The notes beneath the pieces were generated by a model that saw only the letters and a program-made list of their open reading frames with translations, did no database searches and was not told the origin of the DNA. From Coprinellus micaceus (lineage: Eukaryota; Basidiomycota; Agaricomycetes; Agaricales; Psathyrellaceae): a stretch of 64,000 nt of DNA. Shown here piece by piece: positions 57,784 through 64,000 of the stretch; within the stretch, counting starts at the first letter, position 1; each line of letters opens with the position of its first letter. The stretch is from assembly GCA_951394405.1 (NCBI GenBank), contig OX596334.1, positions 5,022,001-5,086,000 of the forward strand, in the 5' to 3' direction. Made by a program: the position numbers and the translations under genes.

Positions 57784-60231
57784 ATAGAGTGTCGCCAGGT
57801 GTACATGTAGACAGGGATTTTCCCTTTAGAATACAACCGTTTAAGTGAGTATCATGTAAGATCAAACTTGCTAGGGCATGGTCATATTGATTTTAAGTGG
57901 GATTTCGAGCGCCTGGCAAGTCCACCAAACAATCGGCGCGTTCAGTTCCCACCGGAAATGAGACGAGCGTTCTGATGACTTGCAGTGTTTCTAAACACCG
58001 AATTGAATCGTCTCTCATGTTACTCCCCGCGCTTGTTCAGCTAATTTCCCAACCGTTCCGAGTCGGCGCGACTGTTTTGTGGTTCCCGTTTGTCTAGGTC
58101 GATTTATTCCTCTTCCCACTCTGACTTAAGTGTATCGTATCCATTGACCAAAGCCCACAAGGGAATGGAATGGAAGTAATATAGGAAACGGGGGGAGCGG
58201 TTGAGGGCAATAAAATCTCACCGATGAATGGTCGATAGGCCAATGGGGCACTTTCTCATGCCGTTATAGTTCTCTTACAACCAATAACAAGTCGTCGAGG
58301 GCCTCGAGCCTTTACCCCACCCAGCAGCAGCCCTGCATGACTAAAGCGTACACATTGATTGACCAGGCTGTATTGTTCTCGCCAGGAAACACTGCATCAC
58401 CTCTCTTCCATCTTGCCATACCACGATCGTTTTGGTATGCATTACGTTCATTTTTTCGAATGGGGTATCCGACCCTTGTTCGATGACTACTTTCCCCTGG
58501 GAGATCAAAAACGGGTGACCTTATCTCCCGTCATGAAAGGCACAGAAAGGGCAGTGATGCTCTGCGATGGGACAGACACGTGGGGGCGAGAAAGCGAGTC
58601 CCTGAAAAACTGGGCAGAAAGCGTCGAACTGAGGTGGAGAGAGGGCAAATTTCGATGCACTCGCACGAGTCCGTGAACAGGTCCGAGTCGCCCATGATTG
58701 GAATAATTCCGCTGTAGCGTGGCTCGTCCGTAGGGGTACGTCGTTTGATGCCTCCATCTCCCTCGCTTTGGATCCAAGTTCAATTCACCCCCCCCCCCCC
58801 CCCCCCGAACTCTGTCTGAACATCCCGACTCTATTTGGGGTCCTCCTTGCTTCTAGGGACCCTCGTTGCCCTCCTCGGCGGCGGAGACCAAAGAGGACAG
58901 CTCTCGAGATTTGATACAAGAAGAGACTGTCGGGGTCAAAGACATGGCGTGAAGGGAGTCGATGGCAGAAGGGGTGACTCTAGTGGAACACAGCTGTACG
59001 AGGGCTCTGTGTCCAAGGGGTATATAGCGCGCTGTCTAACACTGAAGTATCGTTGGTATTCGGGTGTCTCGTCCTCACCTCTAACACCAACGGCGTCACG
59101 CCAGCCCAGTGGTCTCACTCACACGCCGTCTATTCTCCTCTCACCGTATACCGTACTCACTGTAGTCCCGGCGCCACTGCCTTCTCATCTCGTCGATTCC
59201 CATCGTTCTTCTGGCAGGCAAACAACTGTTGGGAAGGATGGCCAAGGGTCCCACATGCCTCATACTCCATCCCTTTCCGAATGAACCCAATCGCGAACAC
59301 CACCCGTTTGAGCTTGTCATCCGCATAGTCGGAAAATCGGAATGAAGCAAGGGTATCCGCACCATTAGGGTGCTCACGAAAGGTCCAACGAGTCACCGCC
59401 ACGCGAGAGTGGAGGTACCCAACACCCTACACATGGTTAGGCAACCCTCCTCTGTGCTTTTTACCACTGGTTTCCTGCAGTACGTCACGCCCGTGTGAAA
59501 TTAGGCACTGGAATCGGAGGGCGGGCACGAGAAGGGGCAGAAATAGACGCGTCCGTGTTCGTTAAGTGTAGCCTTCATCGTTCATACCGACCAGTTACGC
59601 AGGATCCACTCCCGACATCTGGCTGCGTCCGAGAAACCAACTCTATGGGCCGGGTGAGAGGTAAAAAAAAAAAAGGCTGGACGTAGTAGCGAGGTCGCGA
59701 CGTTCCATCTTCAGAAAGAACCAAGGGACAAGAGTCAACTTGACAAGAGGTGGGTCGCGGTCCCTAAGTAGACTAGAGATTGTTCGGTCTAGGGAGATCG
59801 AGTTAAATCAGCTAGCGTTGGCGTAGGAGTCATGAATGCGGCATACTGAGTCAAGTCGAGCGAGGTCATGATATGGCCCGTGCGCCGCGGGCGCTTATCT
59901 GCAAGCTTCAACCTGTTTCGTTGAACGGATCGGTTATCCCCGTTCTCGAGAAAACGAAAGCACAGAATCAAGACAACGGACTCGGATAGTCCTCGTATTC
60001 GACGGATCACACTCCCCTTTTCACCTTCCTGGGATCGGGCAGCTCCTGCAAACGTGGTCCTTCCGGAGTCCGGCGGCGTTCAAGGGTCTCCGAACCATGA
60101 GGAGGCGATCCCTTTGATTCCGCGTCTAAAGAGGCATATATACGCAATAAATAGCGACATGGAGCAACAAAGGCGAGAACGAAGCACTTGAAGGGAGTGG
60201 TTTAGCGATAAGGCGTGTCGGCGGGCAATGC
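57784..60231. other. Intergenic, no gene firmly supported
   Basis: A minus-strand frame at about 59431-59157, just after a plausible acceptor (TGTGTAG), reads like coding sequence (FSDYADDKLKRVVFAIGF, then ACGTLGHPSQQLFACQ), but no start, partner exon or family was found. A run of 19 C at 58788-58806 and 12 A at 59663-59674 are simple-sequence tracts. Confidence 0.35.
58788..58806 (+). repeat. Poly-C tract, 19 bases
   Basis: Uninterrupted run of C; unusually long, and a likely place for length errors in sequencing. Confidence 0.9.
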
Positions 60232-60320
60232 TTGGCGCTGCCTTCTGGGCCAAACCGAGGAGCGCTGATCTGGCGGGCCTTCCCGATTTGGGTCGACGAG
60301 CGCCAGAAGACGCAGCCGCT
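60232..60320 (-). repeat. Core of unit U, isolated inverted copy
   Basis: Read on the minus strand, this matches the core at about 21985-22080 and 31520-31610: CGACCCAAATCGGGAAGG, GCCCGCCAGATCA and a TTTGG stretch in the same order. No other part of unit U was recognised next to it. Confidence 0.5.
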
Positions 60321-63300
60321 AGTTTGGCTTGGTGGGTACTCTTTCCTTAGCGCTATACTGGAACATTGTACTGGGCGGTTGAGGTGGCTGCTTCGAGCGA
60401 CCGAAGAATGTAATCAGACCCACTGTCATGTCCCGAGGCTCGGAGACCACTGCGCTCAGACGTCGATGTAGGCCAAGGTCGATTCGGCAAGTTTCCGAGG
60501 AGGTCTAGAATATCTGGGACAGATGTGTTGATGCAGAGGAGCTCCATGTAATGTATAATTCGCGATATTGGAGCGTTCTGAGCGCGATCCCTTCTGAGCG
60601 AAAGGGATTGAAGACGTAGAGTTGAACCGGGTTGGCCGAGTTGTGCGAATACAAAGGAGAGCGCATCTCATTCCCGTACTTCTATAGAACCCTGAGGCAC
60701 GATCTGTGAGGGAAGTTGTCGTGAAGAACAACCCCTCGCTGGGAAGGGTACGATCGTAAACGACAAGTGTCGATCCACAGCAGATGATGCTTGTGCTCAT
60801 CAATACGCCACGCTTCGATCCCCCGTCTCTACTAGTACTAATTCACGAGCCCGATCATCAGCGCCAACCCTACTGAACCCACCCCGATTAGTTTCGAGAT
60901 GATGAGAAAGGAGATGATAAATCCCGTACGTTTAGAGACACCTTGGGTGGATCGAAGCATGGGCGACAGCGGGGGGAATCCATCAATGGTCCACCAGGAT
61001 AACCGCGAAAAATAAGACCGCCTCGAAGGGGAGGAAGACAAGGAGAAAGGAACGATTGAAGCGCAACCTGAACGATGGTCGTGCGAGATTGGGCCTTCAT
61101 TGAGTCGAACGGCGAGCCCGATACCTGGAGAAGGGGATCGGCTATGGCAGTGATTCGGTGAACAAGCGATGTTGACAGACGACAGACTGACTAGTGGAAA
61201 AACCTTGAATCGTGAGTTCTGTAGCAAGGAGTAAAACGAACGCACACATCCAAGCGTCGTATAGTAGGTGTCCTTCGGGGGGCTGGGGCGCTGCGGATTC
61301 AGCGCGGAGAGCGAGAATGTCGACGTTCGAGGAGTAGCGGAGAGAGACCGCGCACGACGGCTCCATAGCTTTATATATAGAGGAGAACTGAGGGCAACGG
61401 CGGGATACCATTCAAGCTGTCCGCCAATCTCCCCGTAACCCGTAACTTCGCGGAAAGACGCTCTGGCGCATAGCCAACGAGAACTCGAAATCGAGATCGA
61501 CTACAGAGAGCGATGTGGGGAAGCTGCAGCGCCCAAATGGACACCAGCATCGTCATGTAAACCGAGGCGTTGTCGTTCCTGTTGGGCGAAGACAGAATAT
61601 ACTCCATAGAAGGCGAGAGTGCCCGATGTCGACGAAGCGTGGCGTAGATAGAGCTCGGGGAATCCGGTGCGCCCGCAGGGGTCGTTACGAGAATAAGGGC
61701 CTACGACCAGGTGAGCTTTCGCGGACCCGGATTGCCTCGGTAGCCACCTCCTCGACCTCGAGCGCGAACCCAACGAAAAGGAAAGCAATAAGAGACATGA
61801 TACGTAGATCGACAGATCCAGCCCACAGACGTCAAGCGAACCAAGCTTTAACCTCAGCGTCGACTCCGAGACCATGTTCGATCACAGATTCGACGCTAAG
61901 GTTGGAGCGTTTGCTCGCCTCGAAGTCGGGCAAGTTCGTACTGCAGTTCGACCTCATCCTGGTCTACCACAAAATATGAGAGGGGCTCGACTTCGAGAGG
62001 TACTACGAAGGTGGGCGGAGGTGCGGGGAGAGCCAGCTCTAAGCTTGGTGTGTGCGTATTGTGTCCCGCAGACCGCGGTCCACTGACGTTGTTCGTCAGA
62101 GATCAGCTTGGACACTCCGAAGAGACAATGCACGATTACGACGCCGTCGAAGGGGGAGCCGAACCTGACGAGTTCAGGGATACCGGGTGAATTGGATGGC
62201 ACGGGGGATATCCTCGCCGTTTGGCTCGCGATGCCCATTCGCCTTGTAGGTGAGGGTTACCACCCCGGAATCGGGGGTCACCGCTATACTCCTAGACGCT
62301 CGTGCGCAGCTGATATCCACGACCCGTGATAGTATAGACCTCCCTCGAAGGAACAGAAAGTGGGAGTGAAAAAGGTTGGATTTCGAATGAGGACCTCTCC
62401 CTTCCCCAAAGGCTTCCTCGACGCGGGCGCGTCCATCCACCCCACACCACCCACACTCCCCCTCTTCCAGCCCATCATCGGATCAAGGTCCTTCCACCCA
62501 TCGTCGACTCCGGCCCCTCGCACGCTCAGCCTTCCTGCTCCGACTCGATCTCCCCGTACGTCTCACCGCCTACCTCGAACCTTCCTTCTTCGGGGTACAG
62601 AGCGACGGCCCGTCGTTATTCCCCACCGCGCTCGTCGCGGTCGTAAGCGTACTCGGTTCACCACACGGGCCGTATCCAAAGGGCCATGTCGAGGTGGAAA
62701 AGAACGTCGAAACCCGGTCCGATTTCGTGACAGCGTCGAGAGCCCTCGAATGAATCCCTCTTTCGCCCCCCACCTTCCCCCCGACGTCAACGGCCGAGGT
62801 TCTTCCGGTTTGACTTGTGGGTACGAGGCGTATGGGCTCGAGAGGGCGGGCGAGATCGAATCCTTCACGTTCGACGAAGGTGGTGGCGACTGGTTTGATG
62901 GAGCCGCCAGGTAAGGGGGCTATCCTCGAAATTTGAAGCTCGTCGTGAGAAATACGAGGTCGGGGGCGTTCATGCGGTACGACGTTTCAATGGAGAACGA
63001 CGGATTCGAAGGGGGCGTTCGATGTGGAGGTAGGGGGTGTTGGGCGTCGGCTTGGCTTCGAGTTCGACTCGGATTCTGTGGGCAGGCTGGGATGCGTCAT
63101 AGAGATGGGAGCTGAGAACCAGAAACCGAACCCTTGGCTATTCCTCCCTTCGTAGATGATCGTCGGGGTAGGAGTATCTCAACGAGACGGAGACGGGGGT
63201 AGTAATATTCGCCTCTCAAGGTTTATTCCTGGGCTATGAATGTCGAGAGGAGGGCTAGGTCGCAGGAGATGGCGATGGTGACGTTCGAAGCTTCGTGCTG

Positions 63301-64000
63301 AGTGACGGATGTCGAGGAGTAGGGGTGGGTTGGATATATAAGAGGGTGATAGATGTCGTTGTTTAAACGTAGGCAGACCGAGGAGGCGATCGCGCTGCAC
63401 CATCGCCACCTCTGGCAGTGTGAGATCGGCATCGGCATCCGAAGTTCCTCGAGAATGGGGTCGTAGTCAAGCGGGGCAAGTCCAAGAACCGGCGGGAGGG
63501 GGGAGCGGTAGTGGGGAGCTGGGACACAGGACGATTGAAGTTGAAGAGACACCTCGAAGAAGGGGAGCGGGGTTGGGCCAGGTGGACGGAGCGGAATGGG
63601 TGTCGTTTCCCTTTCCGTCGGCCCACACATCCTGCGTCTCCTTCGTTCCACAAACTCGCTCCACCTCGTCATCCTACACCGCTCTCCGCTCTACGTCTCA
63701 TTCAGCTCGCCCACCCCGCTCAAAAGCCAATGCACTGGCACCGCCCTCAAGCCTTGCTTCGCTTTCCCGTCCGCCCCTATCCCCGGTCGCCACCTCGACT
63801 ACGTCCTCGTCGAGCTTGAATTCCAGCCAGCTTCTAGATCTTGAATAATTGATCTTCCGGATTCGGCTTGAACGCATGCAAATATAAGTTTCGATTTCGA
63901 GGCGACTTTCTGTAATTAAGTAATGGGGTACCAACGCGAGGACCCCGGGCGTGGGCTTGTATGGCGATGAGTTTATCTGCGCATCCGGGTGGTGTTTGAG
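60321..64000. other. Intergenic, no gene supported
   Basis: Minus-strand frames between about 60838 and 61880 include hydrophobic stretches, but I could not join them into a gene. The frame at 62360-62914 (+) lacks an ATG at its beginning and encodes a proline/arginine-rich, unrecognised peptide. The stretch 63400-63850 has weak leucine-rich character resembling the F-box-type relics at 9.3-9.8 kb. The window ends without a gene edge that I can identify. Confidence 0.35.

Noticed and set aside
62360..62914. 184-codon frame near the right end
   Set aside because: It starts at GTG, and is proline/arginine-rich with no domain and no supporting splice or paralogue evidence.

Overview
This window is nuclear DNA of a filamentous basidiomycete fungus, most probably an Agaricomycete. 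The evidence is short spliced genes (introns mostly 45-70 bases, GT-AG, one GC-AG), F-box proteins with an N-terminal coiled coil, heme-thiolate peroxygenases, a basidiomycete-type seven-helix membrane protein pair and a Plavaka-type DNA transposon. No tRNA, rRNA, CRISPR array or bacterial-type operon was seen. I resolved ten intact protein genes: two F-box proteins, three unspecific peroxygenases (UPOs), one short-chain dehydrogenase, two paralogous seven-helix membrane proteins, one giant RBR ubiquitin ligase, and a transposase. An eleventh gene, for a DUF6532-type protein, lies inside the transposon. Exon boundaries were worked out by hand from splice sites, reading frame and paralogue comparison.

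The left two thirds is built from repeated segmental duplication. Block A (about 2.4-8.1 kb) is F-box gene (+), then UPO (-), then a long conserved upstream segment. Block B (about 11.6-19.6 kb) has the same order with a short-chain dehydrogenase inserted between F-box and UPO. Block C (about 40.2-43.0 kb) keeps a frameshifted stub of the F-box gene next to an intact UPO. A fourth, decayed UPO tail lies near 28.5 kb. A non-coding-looking unit of up to 1.9 kb (here called U) follows UPO copies B, C and the relic, and a fragment of it follows copy A in inverse orientation.

Mobile DNA is prominent. A 7.0-kb element (32460-39478) has 16-base terminal inverted repeats and holds two divergent genes: an apparently intact Plavaka transposase and a DUF6532-type protein. 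A paralogous sequence near 9.7 kb shows the uninterrupted target site, with GA duplicated on insertion. Three smaller elements (276-641, 22694-24152, 29048-30096) have long inverted ends and TATA-like sequences near the centre, with no obvious coding capacity.

The right third is quieter: an RNF216-like RBR ubiquitin ligase with SUMO- and ubiquitin-interacting motifs (48540-54155), the second membrane protein (56393-57783), then about 6 kb with no gene that I can support. Functionally, the three secreted UPOs would carry out extracellular peroxide-driven oxygenation, the F-box proteins and the RBR ligase serve ubiquitin-dependent protein turnover, and the dehydrogenase could reduce or oxidise alcohol/ketone metabolites. 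Co-regulation is suggested only by conserved upstream motifs in the UPO and F-box families.
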